Shown here: piece after piece, positions 1 through 10,157 of the stretch
How the letters are laid out: each line of letters begins with the position of its first letter
How positions within the stretch are numbered: the first letter of the stretch is position 1
NCBI GenBank assembly: GCA_016213675.1
Contig: JACQZW010000021.1
Span: 1-64,000, forward strand
Reading direction: 5' to 3'
DNA: 64,000 nt
Source of the DNA: Acidobacteriota bacterium
GTDB taxonomy: Bacteria; Acidobacteriota; Thermoanaerobaculia; Thermoanaerobaculales; Thermoanaerobaculaceae
Program-made: the position numbers and the translations under genes
The notes under the pieces: model-generated
Databases searched by the model: none
Seen by the model: only the letters and a program-made list of their open reading frames with translations
What the model was told of the DNA's origin: nothing

Positions 1-678
<678 letters not shown>

Positions 679-1013
679 CAGGACCGAGGCCCGTGGCCAG
701 TTGTCCGTGGCCCGGGACAATCAACACGCAACGACGAGGGCGGGGAGCGATCCCCGCCCTCTTCTTCTTTTTCGTCATCTCCTCGCCGCCGTGCTCACGT
801 CCCGACGACGTTCCAGGTGACGGCGGTCACCGGGCGAGCCCCTCCGGGGCCTCGAACGGGAATGCTCCCGCTGTTGGGTGGCGTTGCCCCGATGCGAAGC
901 TGGTCGCACGTTGGTGAGCCGTCGTCGCCCTCCGGATCTCCGCTCGGTCCTGTGACCGACCTGGACTGGCGGGTCCGTGCGGCCACGAGCACGGACCGGC
1001 TGAGGGGGAGCCG
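679..1013. other. Intergenic region between groEL and the CHRD gene
   Basis: 335 bases without a convincing gene. It holds the groEL terminator at 736-771. Just before the next gene there is a GGGGGAG ribosome-binding site. The short frames on both strands lack recognisable protein features. I see no clear promoter or RNA gene here. Confidence 0.6.
736..771 (+). terminator. Rho-independent terminator after groEL
   Basis: Perfect 10-bp stem GAGGGCGGGG / CCCCGCCCTC (736-745 with 752-761). It is closed by a further A-T pair and a GCGA tetraloop of the stable GNRA type. A pyrimidine tract, CTTCTTCTTTTT, follows immediately. It lies about 58 bases after the groEL stop. Confidence 0.9.
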
Positions 1014-3134
1014 ATGAAGAGAGTCCTCGCGATGGTGGCGTGCCTGCTCGCGGCCACGGTTGCAACCAGCCAGACGTTCAGGGTCTCGCTCGCGGGCGAC
1101 CGCGGGCCGGTGTCTGGAGACGCGGACGGCGTTGGTTTCGCGGTGGTCACCGTCGATGGCTCGACCCTTCACTACTTCCTGTGGGTCAAGGACATCGCAG
1201 CGCCGACTGCATCGCACGTCCATAGCGGCACGGCGGGGCAGTCAGGACCGGCCGTGGTCGCCCTCTCGAGCTCCTTCGAGAGCGCGGGCGACGGTGCGTA
1301 CTGGACGGCGGGCAGCAGCGTGGTCGGTGCCGCGCTCCTCGGGGGCATCGCGCAGGACCCGCAGGACTACTACGTCAACGTCCACACGGCGGCGTTCCCG
1401 GACGGCGCAGTGCGCGGGCAGGTGCTCGGGGATGGCCCGAGCAGGCTCGCCCTCGCGACCGACCTACGCGGCGAGCGCGAGCGACCCGTCGCCGGCGACA
1501 CCGGCGGAAGGGGCATCGCGGCCCTGATCTTCGACGACGAGCGGGTCGCCTATTACTTGTGGACCAAGGGCATCAACCCTCCCCGGCTGGCTCACATCCA
1601 CCGCGGTGTCGCGGGCGACAGCGGCCCGGTCGTGGTCGACCTGGACCCCGAGTTCGTGGAGGGCCTGGCGGTGGGCAGCGTGCCGGTCGACGACTCGCTC
1701 GCGGCCGAGATCCGCGCCCACCCCGACCGCTTCTACGCCAACGTCCACAACGACGACTTCCCCGGTGGGGTGTTGCGCGGGCAGCTCGCCGCGACCGAAA
1801 CGGTGCTCCACCTCCCGGTCGTGGCCCGCAATCCCGGCGTCGGGACGTCGAACTACGTGAGCGATGCCCGGGTGCAGAACCTCAACGACGTCGAGGCGAC
1901 CGTGTGGGTCGAGTGGTATCCGAGCACCGCCGGCGGACGGCCGGGACCCGTTGCGAGCGTGCCCCTCGCGGTGGTCGGAGGAGGGGAGGCGGTGGTCAAC
2001 GATGTCGTCGGCACGCTGTTCGGGGGTACCTCCAAGGGCGCTCTCCGGTTGCTCTCGCCGACCCCGTTCCGGGCCGTCGCCAACACCTACAACGACCAGC
2101 GGCCGGGAGGTCGCGGCACGTTCGGACAGTTCGAGGAGGCGCTTCCCCTCGACCGGGCCTTCCTGGCGGGGACGCTGCCGCTCAACTCGCACGTGCCCAA
2201 GACCGACGCCGCCGGGTGGCGGACCAACCTCGGGTACTTCAACCCGTGGCCCGGCCCGGTCGACGTGAGCTTCGGCGTCCACCGGCCGGACGGCACCTCG
2301 ATCGCCACGCAGGGCCTGACGTTCCCGGGCTACGCGAACGATATCCGTGCGTACCACGAGATCCTCACAGCCGTACCGGTGGAGCAACGGGAACAGCCCA
2401 ACTTCTTCATCACGTACACCGCGGATCGCGAGGTCTTCATCTACTCGTCGATGGTCGACAACGTGAGTGACGACGGGTTCCACCAGCCGGCACTCGCCGC
2501 CCCGGCCTTCGCGACGGGACAGCCCACACCGACACCGAGCCCGACGCCGACACCACCCGGTCCGACACCTACGGCGACTCCCCCGATTCAGGGGCCGACT
2601 CCGACTCCGACGACGCAGCCCTCGACTCCCACGCCAACTCCGACGGCCCCCGGGCCGACGGCCACGCCGGCTTCGACGCCTACCCGGACGCCTACCCGGA
2701 CGCCCACCCCGACGCCGCCGCCGCCGACGGCCACGCCGACCACACCGCCTCCAACAGCCACGCCGACCACGCCGCCTCCAACAGCCACGCCGACCACGCC
2801 ACCGCCGACGGCCACGCCGACCCCAACGACACCCCCGGCAGTCACGCTGTCCTCGCTGCAAACCAGCATCTTCACGCCGAAGTGCTCGTCCTGCCACGGT
2901 GGGTCGTCGCCCGAGGCGGGGATGAACCTAGCTGCCGGACAGAGCTTCTCGAACCTGGTGAATGTTGCAGCCACGACCGCGACGGGGACTCGCGTCATTC
3001 CCTTCAACGCGAACGGCAGCTACCTGCACATCAAGCTCGCGCCGAGTGGGGGAAACCACCGCTCGAGCAGCGTGACGGCGCAGGACCGCTCCAACATCGA
3101 CGCCTGGATCCTCGCCGGCGCGTTGAACAATTAG
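1014..3134 (+). CDS. Secreted CHRD-domain protein with Thr/Pro-rich linker and C-terminal CxxCH haem motif
   Basis: 706 residues. The first 20 or so form a signal peptide (MKRVLAMVACLLAATVATS). Two CHRD domains follow, at about 21-145 and 148-265, recognisable by HVHSG / HIHRG and by YYVNVHTAAFPDGAVRGQ / FYANVHNDDFPGGVLRGQ. Residues 268-500 form a beta-rich region I cannot assign. Residues 500-620 are a low-complexity Thr/Pro linker with 9-residue repeats. The last 90 residues carry CSSCH (C624, C627, H628), a covalent haem attachment motif of the kind found in small cytochrome c-like domains. The protein is probably exported and its end haem-loaded. Its function is unknown. It sits alone between two terminators. 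Confidence 0.85.
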   Translation: MKRVLAMVACLLAATVATSQTFRVSLAGDRGPVSGDADGVGFAVVTVDGSTLHYFLWVKDIAAPTASHVHSGTAGQSGPAVVALSSSFESAGDGAYWTAGSSVVGAALLGGIAQDPQDYYVNVHTAAFPDGAVRGQVLGDGPSRLALATDLRGERERPVAGDTGGRGIAALIFDDERVAYYLWTKGINPPRLAHIHRGVAGDSGPVVVDLDPEFVEGLAVGSVPVDDSLAAEIRAHPDRFYANVHNDDFPGGVLRGQLAATETVLHLPVVARNPGVGTSNYVSDARVQNLNDVEATVWVEWYPSTAGGRPGPVASVPLAVVGGGEAVVNDVVGTLFGGTSKGALRLLSPTPFRAVANTYNDQRPGGRGTFGQFEEALPLDRAFLAGTLPLNSHVPKTDAAGWRTNLGYFNPWPGPVDVSFGVHRPDGTSIATQGLTFPGYANDIRAYHEILTAVPVEQREQPNFFITYTADREVFIYSSMVDNVSDDGFHQPALAAPAFATGQPTPTPSPTPTPPGPTPTATPPIQGPTPTPTTQPSTPTPTPTAPGPTATPASTPTRTPTRTPTPTPPPPTATPTTPPPTATPTTPPPTATPTTPPPTATPTPTTPPAVTLSSLQTSIFTPKCSSCHGGSSPEAGMNLAAGQSFSNLVNVAATTATGTRVIPFNANGSYLHIKLAPSGGNHRSSSVTAQDRSNIDAWILAGALNN
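2730..2810 (+). repeat. 27-bp in-frame tandem repeat (3 copies)
   Basis: Three nearly identical 27-base units encode ATPTTPPPT three times, inside a longer Thr/Pro coding stretch (about 2520-2840). Because the unit is a multiple of three, copy-number changes would lengthen or shorten the linker without breaking the frame. Confidence 0.85.
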
Positions 3135-3180
3135 GCGATTCACGAGGCCCGGTCGTTGCCCGGGACTCTGCCGTCACATC

Positions 3181-3215
3181 AGGACCCGGCTTTGAAAACG
3201 GCCGGGTCCTCCTGT
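3181..3215 (+). terminator. Likely intrinsic terminator after the CHRD gene
   Basis: Perfect 10-bp stem AGGACCCGGC (3181-3190) with GCCGGGTCCT (3201-3210) and a 10-base loop. The following CCTGTGTTTC is only a weak U-tract, so the call is less firm than for the groEL terminator. Confidence 0.7.
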
Positions 3216-3443
3216 GTTTCGGCCCGCGCAGCGTACGCCGGCGCTCGACGAGGGTTTCCACACGCCCGACCGTGTGCCCCGGGCCGGAAATCTCTCCGCA
3301 GCGGCGTCGACCGCGGCCGCAGTCACCGCTGAGACGGCCAGCTTGGTCACGGCAAGGACCTTCCCGCAACCTTGCTACCTCGCCCCTCCAGCCTCCGAGG
3401 GCGGTGTTGCCTTTCGCGGGCGCCGCGCCGGGAGCCCGGGGGC

Positions 3444-3473
3444 TTGACACCCTCCGAGCAGGTGGCGTAAATT
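3444..3473 (+). promoter_or_regulatory. Predicted sigma70-type promoter of the hox operon
   Basis: TTGACA at 3444-3449 is a perfect -35 box. TAAATT at 3468-3473 is a 4-of-6 -10 box, 18 bases downstream. Transcription would start near 3480, inside the Rex-like operator. The same arrangement recurs before the hyd operon and before the 13963 operon. Confidence 0.65.
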
Positions 3474-3478
3474 GACGC

Positions 3479-3496
3479 TTGTGAAGAATCTCACAT
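3479..3496 (+). promoter_or_regulatory. Rex-like operator, hox operon
   Basis: TTGTGAA-GAAT-CTCACAT. The left half matches the Rex consensus TTGTGAA-N4-TTCACAA fully and the right half at 5 of 7 positions. Rex is a repressor released by high NADH/NAD+. A site overlapping the predicted start of transcription suits repression. A CRP/FNR-family reading (TGTGA-N6-TCACA) is possible but fits the position less well. Confidence 0.65.
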
Positions 3497-3557
3497 GCAC
3501 AAGCGTGTGAGACGAGGCACTCCGGATCTTTGGCGACACGTGGGGGGGCACGGGGCC

Positions 3558-3584
3558 ACCGGCGCCGTCGGCCGACGGCGCGGT
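3558..3584 (+). other. Strong hairpin in the hox leader
   Basis: A perfect 20-bp palindrome at 3562-3581 (stem GCGCCGTC, loop GGCC) is extended by three more pairs (ACC/GGT) after a one-base bulge. There is no U-tract, so it is not a terminator. It lies about 80 bases before the hoxE start and could shape the mRNA leader or bind a protein. Function unknown. Confidence 0.6.
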
Positions 3585-3662
3585 CAACCACGACCAGGAA
3601 CGTCACGCGCGGGAGGCACCGCACGAGAGGGGTCTGCCCAGGGGCAGCGGGGGAGGAACCGC

Positions 3663-4166
3663 ATGGAGTTCGGGAAGGTCGGCCAGCCGTCGCAGGATCC
3701 GCGCTGGCGAATGGTCAACGCCACCATGCGCCAGCACGGGAATCGCAGTCAGGCACTCATCGAGACGCTGCACACGGTGCAGGAGACGTTCGGCTACCTG
3801 GACGAGGACGCGCTGCGGTACGTCGCGTCGAGCCTGCGGGTCCCGTTCTCGCGGGTGTTCGGAGTGGCCACCTTCTACCACTTCTTCTCGCTCAAGCCGC
3901 AGGGCCGGCACGCGTGCATCGTCTGCCTGGGGACCGCGTGCTACATCAAGGGCGTCCCGAAGATCATCGCGGCGCTGAAGGAGCGCTACGGGGTCGGACC
4001 GGGGGAGACGACGCCCGATGGAGAGCTCTCGGTCCTGTCCGCCCGCTGCCTCGGCGCCTGCGGGCTGGCGCCCGTCGCCGCCGTCGACTCGGAGATCGCC
4101 GCGAAGCTCACGCCGGAAGCCGCCATCCAGCGGGTCGAGGAGGTGATGTCCAATGCCGTTCATTGA
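3663..4166 (+). CDS. hoxE: HoxE, [2Fe-2S] subunit of NAD-linked bidirectional hydrogenase
   Basis: 167 residues of the NuoE/24-kDa family, close to the usual length. It carries one [2Fe-2S] cluster passing electrons in the diaphorase part of the Hox enzyme. The ligand pattern is complete: C88-x4-C93 and C129-x3-C133. The start at 3663 is chosen because GGGGGAGGAA lies just upstream and because the family N-terminus begins here. The frame is open further upstream from 3495, but that stretch is leader sequence with no family match. First gene of hoxEFUYH-hoxW; its end overlaps hoxF by 14 bases, so the two are translationally coupled. Confidence 0.93.
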   Translation: MEFGKVGQPSQDPRWRMVNATMRQHGNRSQALIETLHTVQETFGYLDEDALRYVASSLRVPFSRVFGVATFYHFFSLKPQGRHACIVCLGTACYIKGVPKIIAALKERYGVGPGETTPDGELSVLSARCLGACGLAPVAAVDSEIAAKLTPEAAIQRVEEVMSNAVH

Positions 4167-5799
4167 GGAGTACCAGCGGATCGTCGCGCTCGAGCTCGAG
4201 GCCAGGAAGGCGATCACGCACCGCCTGTTGGTGTGCGGGGCGTCGGGTTGCCTGTCGTCGGGTGGGGACGCGGTGCGCGAAGCGCTGGCCGCGGAGGTGA
4301 ACGCGCGCGGCCTCGGACGGGAGGTCCAGGTCAAGGGGGTCGGCTGCATGGGACTGTGCGCCGCCGGCCCGCTGGTGGCCGTGGATCCGGCCGGGCTCCT
4401 CTACCAGGCTGTGACGCCAGCCGATGCCGGGGACATCGTCGCCAGCCTCGGGAGCGGGCCGGTCACGCGGCTGCTCTGCCCGACCGACACGCCGTTCTTC
4501 ACCCGGCAGCTCAAGATCGTCCTCGAGAACTCCGGCCTCATCGACCCCGAGCGCATCGAGGACTACGTCGTCAGCGGCGGCTACCAGGCGCTCATCAAGG
4601 TGCTCACCGAGATGACGCCGGGCGAGGTCATCGACCAGATCACCCGCTCCGGGCTGCGCGGGCGCGGCGGTGGCGGGTACCCGACCGGGCTGAAGTGGAC
4701 CACCGTCGCAAAGGCCTCCGGCCAGGTCAAGTACGTGATCTGCAACGCGGACGAGGGCGACCCGGGGGCATTCATGGACCGGTCGGTGCTGGAGAGCGAC
4801 CCGCACCGGGTGCTCGAAGGCATGGCGCTCGCAGGGTACGCGGTGGGCGCCTCGCACGGCTACGTCTACGTGCGCGCCGAGTACCCGGTGGCGGTGCGGC
4901 GGCTCCAGACCGCGATCAAGCAGGCAAAGCGGCTGAACCTGCTGGGCAACGCCGTTCTCGGCACGCCGTACTCCTTCAACGTCGAGGTCAGGCTCGGGGC
5001 CGGCGCCTTCGTGTGCGGCGAGGAGACGGCGTTGATGGCTTCGATCGAGGGTCGGCAGGGGACGCCGCGGCCGCGCCCCCCGTACCCCGCCGAGCACGGG
5101 CTGTGGGGGTGCCCGACCCTGATCAACAACGTCGAGACGTTCGCCAACGTCGCCTGGATCGTTCGCCGGGGCGGCGAGGCGTTCGCCGCGATCGGCAGCG
5201 GCAAGAGCCGGGGCACGAAGGTCTTCGCCCTGGCCGGCAAGATCGTCAACACGGGGTTGATCGAGGTGCCGATGGGCACCTCGCTGCGCGAGATCATCGA
5301 GGAGATCGGCGGCGGTGTTCCGGAAGGGCGTCGCTGCAAGGCGGTCCAGACCGGCGGGCCGTCCGGAGGGTGCATCCCGGCGGACCACTTCGATGCGCCG
5401 GTCGACTACGAGTCGCTCCGGCAGCTCGGCTCGATGATGGGCTCGGGGGGGATGATCGTGATGGACGACTCCTCCTGCATGGTCGACGTCGCGCGCTACT
5501 TCATGGACTTCTGCATGACCGAGTCGTGCGGCAAGTGCGTCCCGTGCCGGGTCGGGACCACCCACATCCACGATCTGCTCGCCCGCATCACGGCCGGCAA
5601 GGCCAGCGAGGACGACCTGCGCCTCCTCGACGAGCTTTGCGAGCTCCTGCAGGGCACCAGTCTGTGCGGCCTCGGGCAGTCGGCGCCTAATCCGGTCCTG
5701 TCGACCCTTCGCTACTTCCGCGAGGAGTACGCGGCGCACGTCGGCGAGCATCGCTGCCTGGCCGGGGCGTGTGGCGCGACGGAGGAGGTGACCTCATGA
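4153..5799 (+). CDS. hoxF: HoxF, NADH-binding flavoprotein (diaphorase) subunit
   Basis: 548 residues, NuoF-like with the extra N-terminal thioredoxin-like [2Fe-2S] domain of HoxF (C28, C33, C65, C69). The FMN/NAD binding glycine-rich loop [13 protein letters not shown] begins at about residue 167, with [12 protein letters not shown] following. An SLBB-type region and the C-terminal [4Fe-4S] motif [12 protein letters not shown] (C459, C462, C465, with a later Cys in SLCGLG) complete the protein. It exchanges hydride with NAD(H) and hands electrons to HoxE/HoxU. The start ATG lies inside the end of hoxE, and the stop overlaps hoxU as ATGA. Confidence 0.96.
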   Translation: MPFIEEYQRIVALELEARKAITHRLLVCGASGCLSSGGDAVREALAAEVNARGLGREVQVKGVGCMGLCAAGPLVAVDPAGLLYQAVTPADAGDIVASLGSGPVTRLLCPTDTPFFTRQLKIVLENSGLIDPERIEDYVVSGGYQALIKVLTEMTPGEVIDQITRSGLRGRGGGGYPTGLKWTTVAKASGQVKYVICNADEGDPGAFMDRSVLESDPHRVLEGMALAGYAVGASHGYVYVRAEYPVAVRRLQTAIKQAKRLNLLGNAVLGTPYSFNVEVRLGAGAFVCGEETALMASIEGRQGTPRPRPPYPAEHGLWGCPTLINNVETFANVAWIVRRGGEAFAAIGSGKSRGTKVFALAGKIVNTGLIEVPMGTSLREIIEEIGGGVPEGRRCKAVQTGGPSGGCIPADHFDAPVDYESLRQLGSMMGSGGMIVMDDSSCMVDVARYFMDFCMTESCGKCVPCRVGTTHIHDLLARITAGKASEDDLRLLDELCELLQGTSLCGLGQSAPNPVLSTLRYFREEYAAHVGEHRCLAGACGATEEVTS

Positions 5800-6515
5800 A
5801 GCCTCAGGTGAAGATCAAGACCCTGAGCATCGACGGTCGCGACATCGGGGCCCGCGAGGATGAGACGATCCTCGAGGTCGCCCGCGAGAACGGCATCGCG
5901 ATCCCGACGCTGTGCTGGCTCGAGGGGCTGTCGACGGTCGGTGCGTGCCGGCTCTGCATGGTCGAGATCGAGGGTTCGTCGCGGCTGCTCCCGGCCTGCA
6001 CCACCCACGTCGAGGAGGGGATGCGCATCGCCACCGACTCGGAGCGGCTGCGGCGCTACCGGCGGCAGATCGTCGAGCTGATCTTCTCCGAGCGGAACCA
6101 CGTGTGCTCGGTCTGCGTCTCCAACGGGCACTGCGAGCTGCAATCGCTCGCCCAGGCGCTCGGGATCGTCAGGGTCCACGTGCCGTATCGCTACCCGCGG
6201 CTCGACGTCGATGCCTCGCACCCGCGGTTCGTCGTCGACCACAACCGCTGCATCCTGTGCACACGATGCGTCCGGGTGTGCGACGAGGTCGAAGGCGCGC
6301 ACACCTGGGACGTGTCGGGGCGGGGCGTCGACGCCCGCGTGATCACCGACCTCGCCCAGCCCTGGGGTGCTTCGGAGAGCTGCACCGGGTGCGGCAAGTG
6401 CGTCCACGTGTGCCCCACGGGCGCCCTCTTCGAGAAGGGGAAGTCGGTTGCGGAGATGTCGAAACGCCGCCAATTCCTGCCCTACCTGACGCTGATGCGG
6501 GAGGAGAGACGATGA
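5796..6515 (+). CDS. hoxU: HoxU, iron-sulfur electron-transfer subunit
   Basis: 239 residues, matching the N-terminal part of NuoG. An N-terminal [2Fe-2S] ferredoxin domain has C40, C51, C54 and C68. A His/Cys [4Fe-4S] motif follows ([12 protein letters not shown]), then two ferredoxin-type [4Fe-4S] motifs, [11 protein letters not shown] and [14 protein letters not shown]. HoxU links the HoxEF diaphorase to the HoxYH hydrogenase. The start at 5796 is preferred over an in-frame ATG at 5769 because GGAGGTGA precedes it and the family begins [14 protein letters not shown]. Overlaps both neighbours by ATGA. Confidence 0.95.
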   Translation: MKPQVKIKTLSIDGRDIGAREDETILEVARENGIAIPTLCWLEGLSTVGACRLCMVEIEGSSRLLPACTTHVEEGMRIATDSERLRRYRRQIVELIFSERNHVCSVCVSNGHCELQSLAQALGIVRVHVPYRYPRLDVDASHPRFVVDHNRCILCTRCVRVCDEVEGAHTWDVSGRGVDARVITDLAQPWGASESCTGCGKCVHVCPTGALFEKGKSVAEMSKRRQFLPYLTLMREERR

Positions 6516-7045
6516 GCAAGCCCCGGCTCGCCACGTTGTGGCTCGACGGTTGTTCCGGCTGCCACATGTCGCTCCTCGACCTCGACGAGCGGCTGCTCGA
6601 GCTGGCCACCAAAGCGGACTTCGTCTTCAGCCCTCTCGTCGACGTCAAGGAGTTCCCCCGCGACGTCGACATCGCGCTGGTCGAGGGCGCCATCGGCACC
6701 GACGAGGACCGCGAGAAGATCCTGAAGGTACGCGAGCGCTCGCGTCTGCTCGTCGCGTTCGGCGATTGCGCCGTGACCGGCAACGTCCCGGCGATGCGCA
6801 ACCCGCACGGGACCTGCTGCGTCCTCGCCCGGGCCTACCACGAGACCGTCACGGAGAGCCCGCAGACGCCGACCGAGAACCTGCCGCGCCTGGCCGAGCG
6901 CGTGTGCCCGATCCACGAGGTGGTGGCGGTCGACCTGGTCATCCCGGGCTGCCCGCCGCCGGCCGATGTCATCCACGAGGTGCTCACGGAGTTGGTCGCC
7001 GGACGCATGCCCGACCCGGCCAGGCTGTCGCGGTTCGGGCAGTGA
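6512..7045 (+). CDS. hoxY: HoxY, small subunit of bidirectional hydrogenase
   Basis: 177 residues, short as expected for group 3d small subunits, which carry only the proximal [4Fe-4S] cluster and no signal peptide. Ligand motifs are DGCSGC (C14, C17), FGDCAVTGN and IPGCPPPAD. It takes electrons from the NiFe site in HoxH and passes them to HoxU. The start overlaps the hoxU stop (ATGA) and the stop lies 9 bases before hoxH. Confidence 0.95.
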   Translation: MSKPRLATLWLDGCSGCHMSLLDLDERLLELATKADFVFSPLVDVKEFPRDVDIALVEGAIGTDEDREKILKVRERSRLLVAFGDCAVTGNVPAMRNPHGTCCVLARAYHETVTESPQTPTENLPRLAERVCPIHEVVAVDLVIPGCPPPADVIHEVLTELVAGRMPDPARLSRFGQ

Positions 7046-7054
7046 GGTGACGTC

Positions 7055-8479
7055 ATGACGAGCACGATCACCATCGACCCCCTGACCCGCGTCGAAGGGC
7101 ACGGCCGCATCACCATCCAGCTCGACGACCAGGGCTTCGTCTCCGATGCCCACTTCCACGTCACGCAGCTTCGCGGCTTCGAGAAGCTCTGCGAGGGCCG
7201 GCCGTTCTACGAGATGCCGTCGCTGATGGCACGCATCTGCGGGATCTGCCCGGTCTCGCACCTGATCGCCTCGGCCAAGGCGTGCGACGAGATCATGGCG
7301 GTGAAGATCCCAGACACCGCGATGAAGCTGCGCCGGATGATGAACCTGGCGCAGATCCTCCAGTCGCACGCCCTCAACTTCTTCCACCTCTCCTCGCCGG
7401 ACCTCCTCCTCGGAATGGACGCGGACCCGGCGACGCGGAACGTCTTCTCGATGGCCTCCACGCATCCGCAGCTCGTACGCGACGGCGTCCGACTCCGCCA
7501 GATCGGCCAGCTCATCATCGAGCTGCTCGGCGGGAAGCGGATCCACCCCGCCTGGGTGGTGCCGGGAGGCGTCACGGAGCCGCTCTCGGTCGAGCAGCGC
7601 GACACCATCCTCCGCATGCTCCCCGAGGCGCTCACCATCACCTTGCGGACAATTGACCTGTTCAAGGGCATCGTCGACCGCTTCCCCGAGGAGACGCGGG
7701 CGTTCGGCAACTTCCCGACGCTGTTCATGGGCCTGGTCGACGACCGCGGCGGTCTCGAGCACTACGACGGCACGCTGCGCATCGTCGACGCGGCAGGCTC
7801 CCGGGTCGCCGACGGGTTCGACCCGCGCCGCTACCGCGAGATCATCGGCGAGGCTGTCGAGCCCTGGTCGTTCCTGAAGTTCCCCTACTACATCCCGCGG
7901 GGCTACCCGGAAGGCATCTACCGGGTCGGTCCGCTGGCGCGACTCAACGTCGTCGATACCGCCCTCACCCGCTGGGCCGACCAGGAGCTGGCCGAGTTCC
8001 GTCAGCTCGGGCACGGGACGGTCCTGTCGTCGTTCCACTACCACTACGCACGGCTCATCGAGATCCTCTTTGCCGTCGAGCGCATCGAGCAGCTCCTCTC
8101 CGAGAAGGAGATCCTCTCGACTCACGTGCGCGCCCACGCGGCCCCCAACGCCGCCGAAGGCATCGGCGTGTCGGAGGCGCCGCGGGGCCTGTTGATCCAT
8201 CACTACCGCGTCGACGGGCAGGGTCTCATCGAGTGGGCGAACCTCATCATCGCCACCGGCCACAACAACCTCGCGATGAACCGGGCGATCCTCCAGGTGG
8301 CCAAGCGGTTCATCAGGGGCGACCGGCTCCAGGAGGGGATGCTCAACCGCGTCGAGGCGGTGATCCGCGCCTTCGACCCGTGCCTGTCGTGCTCCACCCA
8401 CGCCGTGGGGCGCATGCCTCTGGCGATCGACCTCGTGGGGGCGCAGGGCGAGCTGTTGCACGAGCTGCGACGCAGGTGA
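7055..8479 (+). CDS. hoxH: HoxH, NiFe catalytic subunit of bidirectional hydrogenase (group 3d type)
   Basis: 474 residues. The four nickel-ligand cysteines are present: L1 [10 protein letters not shown] (C62, C65) and L2 DPCLSCSTH (C443, C446). After H449 there are 25 more residues, the extension removed by the maturation protease, which is encoded next as hoxW. The enzyme interconverts H2 and protons with NAD+/NADH as partner through HoxEFU. The start is preceded by GTGAGGTGACGTC. The stop is joined to the hoxW start as GTGA. Confidence 0.96.
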   Translation: MTSTITIDPLTRVEGHGRITIQLDDQGFVSDAHFHVTQLRGFEKLCEGRPFYEMPSLMARICGICPVSHLIASAKACDEIMAVKIPDTAMKLRRMMNLAQILQSHALNFFHLSSPDLLLGMDADPATRNVFSMASTHPQLVRDGVRLRQIGQLIIELLGGKRIHPAWVVPGGVTEPLSVEQRDTILRMLPEALTITLRTIDLFKGIVDRFPEETRAFGNFPTLFMGLVDDRGGLEHYDGTLRIVDAAGSRVADGFDPRRYREIIGEAVEPWSFLKFPYYIPRGYPEGIYRVGPLARLNVVDTALTRWADQELAEFRQLGHGTVLSSFHYHYARLIEILFAVERIEQLLSEKEILSTHVRAHAAPNAAEGIGVSEAPRGLLIHHYRVDGQGLIEWANLIIATGHNNLAMNRAILQVAKRFIRGDRLQEGMLNRVEAVIRAFDPCLSCSTHAVGRMPLAIDLVGAQGELLHELRRR

Positions 8480-9003
8480 GCGTCACGGCTTCGGCGCTCT
8501 CGGGACGGACCGGAACCCGGAGGCGGGGGAGCGGAACGCCGCGTGTCCCGGACCGGAGCGCAGGGGCGCTGGTGATCTGCATCGGCAACCCGCTGCGGGA
8601 GGACGACGGGGTGGCGAGGCATGTCGCGTCCCGGCTGGTCGAGCTCGGCGTTCCGCCCGGTGTGCGAGTCGTCTGTTGTCACCAGCTCACGCCGGAGCTG
8701 GCTGCTGACGCCGCCGCGGTGGACAGGGTCGTCCTGGTCGACGCCGCCGTGTCCTCACACGCCGGGTGCGTCGAGACGCGGGAGCTCGATGTGACGGCCT
8801 TGCCGGTGCCGGATGTGCACGAAATCGACCCGTCCTCGTTCATCGCCCTCGCGCGCATGCTCGGCGGCCGGGATCCGCGGGCTTCCCTGGTCGTCGTGGG
8901 TGGGTGCCGGTTCGGGTTCGGCGAGGAGCTGTCCCGCCCCGTCGCGGCCGCCGTCCGCCGGGCGGCGGAAGTGGTCTCAGCGCTCGTCGCGAAGCCGCGT
9001 TGA
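8476..9003 (+). CDS. hoxW: Hydrogenase maturation protease, HoxW-type
   Basis: 175 residues from a GTG that overlaps the hoxH stop. The HyaD/HoxW endopeptidase core starts at [13 protein letters not shown] (about residue 33), with the conserved metal-binding Asp in VVLVDAAV. These proteases clip the C-terminal peptide of the large subunit after nickel insertion. The first 30 residues are Arg/Gly/Ser-rich and not typical, so the real start may be the GTG at 8572, directly at the core. Position after hoxH indicates HoxH is the substrate. Confidence 0.88.
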   Translation: MSVTASALSGRTGTRRRGSGTPRVPDRSAGALVICIGNPLREDDGVARHVASRLVELGVPPGVRVVCCHQLTPELAADAAAVDRVVLVDAAVSSHAGCVETRELDVTALPVPDVHEIDPSSFIALARMLGGRDPRASLVVVGGCRFGFGEELSRPVAAAVRRAAEVVSALVAKPR

Positions 9004-9059
9004 GGGAGGATCATCGCCGGTGCGGGCAGCTTCCTGGCGGCGCCGGGAATCCGGAGGGG

Positions 9060-9089
9060 TTGCCAAGTCCGCGGGTGAAGGTGTAGATT
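9060..9089 (+). promoter_or_regulatory. Predicted sigma70-type promoter of the hyd operon
   Basis: TTGCCA (9060-9065) and TAGATT (9084-9089) are separated by 18 bases, the same spacing as before hoxE, giving a transcription start near 9096. Confidence 0.55.
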
Positions 9090-9100
9090 TCGCGAGGGGG

Positions 9101-9118
9101 TTGTGAACGCCTTCACAT
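9101..9118 (+). promoter_or_regulatory. Rex-like operator, hyd operon
   Basis: TTGTGAA-CGCC-TTCACAT matches the Rex consensus TTGTGAA-N4-TTCACAA at 13 of 14 defined positions. It lies just downstream of the predicted start of transcription and 20 bases before the hydB start, a position suited to repression. This is the best of the three sites in the window. Confidence 0.8.
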
Positions 9119-9137
9119 TCTCGAGCAGGGAGGTCCG

Positions 9138-10157
9138 ATGCAGACACTCAGGATGAACGCAGGTCTCTTGAGCAGTTTCCTCGAGGCGCTCAAGGCGTTC
9201 GGGACGCTCGTGGCGCCGGTTGAGCGCTCCCCCGGCGTCTTCGCCCTCGAGGCCATCGACGACGTGAGCCAGGCACGGCCGGAGGCCCTGCGCACCATCC
9301 TGCCGTTCAAGAAGCTCCTGTTGAAGCCGCGCTTCGTCATGCTGGAGCGGCGACAGGGCCAGTACGGAGCGGACGGGGCCGACAACGACCTCGGGCCGGT
9401 CGTGTACTTCGGCGCGCACTCGTGCGACATCCACGCGCTGAGGATCCTCGACCTCCTCTACCTGTCGGACTACGTCGACCCGTACTACAAGCGGAATCGC
9501 GACCGGCTGACCGTCGTGGGCTACGGGTGCATGCCGGACGGCAAGTGCTTCTGCCAGTCGATGGACACGTCGACGATCGACAAGGACTTCGACATGTTCC
9601 TCACCCCGCTGGACGGGCGATACCTCGTCACTGTCAACAGCGCTCGGGGAGACGACATCGTGCGCGCCAACCAGCACCTGTTCCAGCCGGCCACCCGGCG
9701 CGACGTGCAGGAGTACCTCGAGCGGCTCAAGGAGCGGGAGAAGGCGTTCACCCTCTCCCTCGATGTCACCGACCTGCCGTACGTCCTGGAGCTCAAGAAG
9801 GACGATCCGGTGTGGGAGGAGCTGGGCAAGAAGTGCCTGTGCTGCGGCTCCTGCTCGATGGTCTGCCCCACCTGCGCGTGTTTCAACGTGCGTGACGAGT
9901 GCCCGGAGGAGGACTCGGCGCAGCGGGTGCGAACCTGGGACGCGTGCCTCTACCGCGAGTACGCGTTGGTCGCCGGCGGGCACAACTTCCGTGCCTCGCG
10001 CGCCGACCGGGTGAAGAACCGCTACTACCACAAGCAGGAGGCGTTCGTGCGCGAATTCGGGATGCCCTCCTGCGTCGGGTGCGGGCGCTGCATCGAGAAC
10101 TGCCCGACCGGGATCAACGTGGTCGAGGTCTTCCAGTACGTGCGAGGTGAGGCATGA
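9138..10157 (+). CDS. hydB: Group 3b hydrogenase beta subunit, HydB-type iron-sulfur protein
   Basis: 339 residues of the sulfhydrogenase beta / 4Fe-4S dicluster family. Two ferredoxin-type motifs are seen, CLCCGSCSMVCPTC from C233 and CVGCGRCIENCPTG from C312, plus a Cys pair near CMPDGKCFC. It carries electrons between the flavoprotein HydG and the NiFe subunits. GGGAGG precedes the ATG. It opens the hydBGDA operon, and its stop overlaps hydG (ATGA). A clear paralogue lies at 15873. Confidence 0.93.
   Translation: MQTLRMNAGLLSSFLEALKAFGTLVAPVERSPGVFALEAIDDVSQARPEALRTILPFKKLLLKPRFVMLERRQGQYGADGADNDLGPVVYFGAHSCDIHALRILDLLYLSDYVDPYYKRNRDRLTVVGYGCMPDGKCFCQSMDTSTIDKDFDMFLTPLDGRYLVTVNSARGDDIVRANQHLFQPATRRDVQEYLERLKEREKAFTLSLDVTDLPYVLELKKDDPVWEELGKKCLCCGSCSMVCPTCACFNVRDECPEEDSAQRVRTWDACLYREYALVAGGHNFRASRADRVKNRYYHKQEAFVREFGMPSCVGCGRCIENCPTGINVVEVFQYVRGEA

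Larger units (their letters stand above)
3135..3662. other. Intergenic region and long 5' leader of the hox operon
   Basis: 528 bases. In order it holds the terminator of the CHRD gene (3181-3210), about 230 bases with nothing recognisable, a sigma70-like promoter (3444-3473), a Rex-like operator (3479-3496), and a leader of about 165 bases with a strong hairpin (3558-3584) and a small one next to the ribosome-binding site (CTGCC/GGCAG, 3634-3647). Confidence 0.7.

Noticed and set aside
3479..9118. TGTGA-N6-TCACA sites as CRP/FNR activator sites
   Set aside because: The core also fits CRP, but the extended match TTGTGAA-N4-TTCACAA, the position at or after the predicted transcription start and the NAD-linked targets favour Rex. 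CRP remains possible and needs binding tests.
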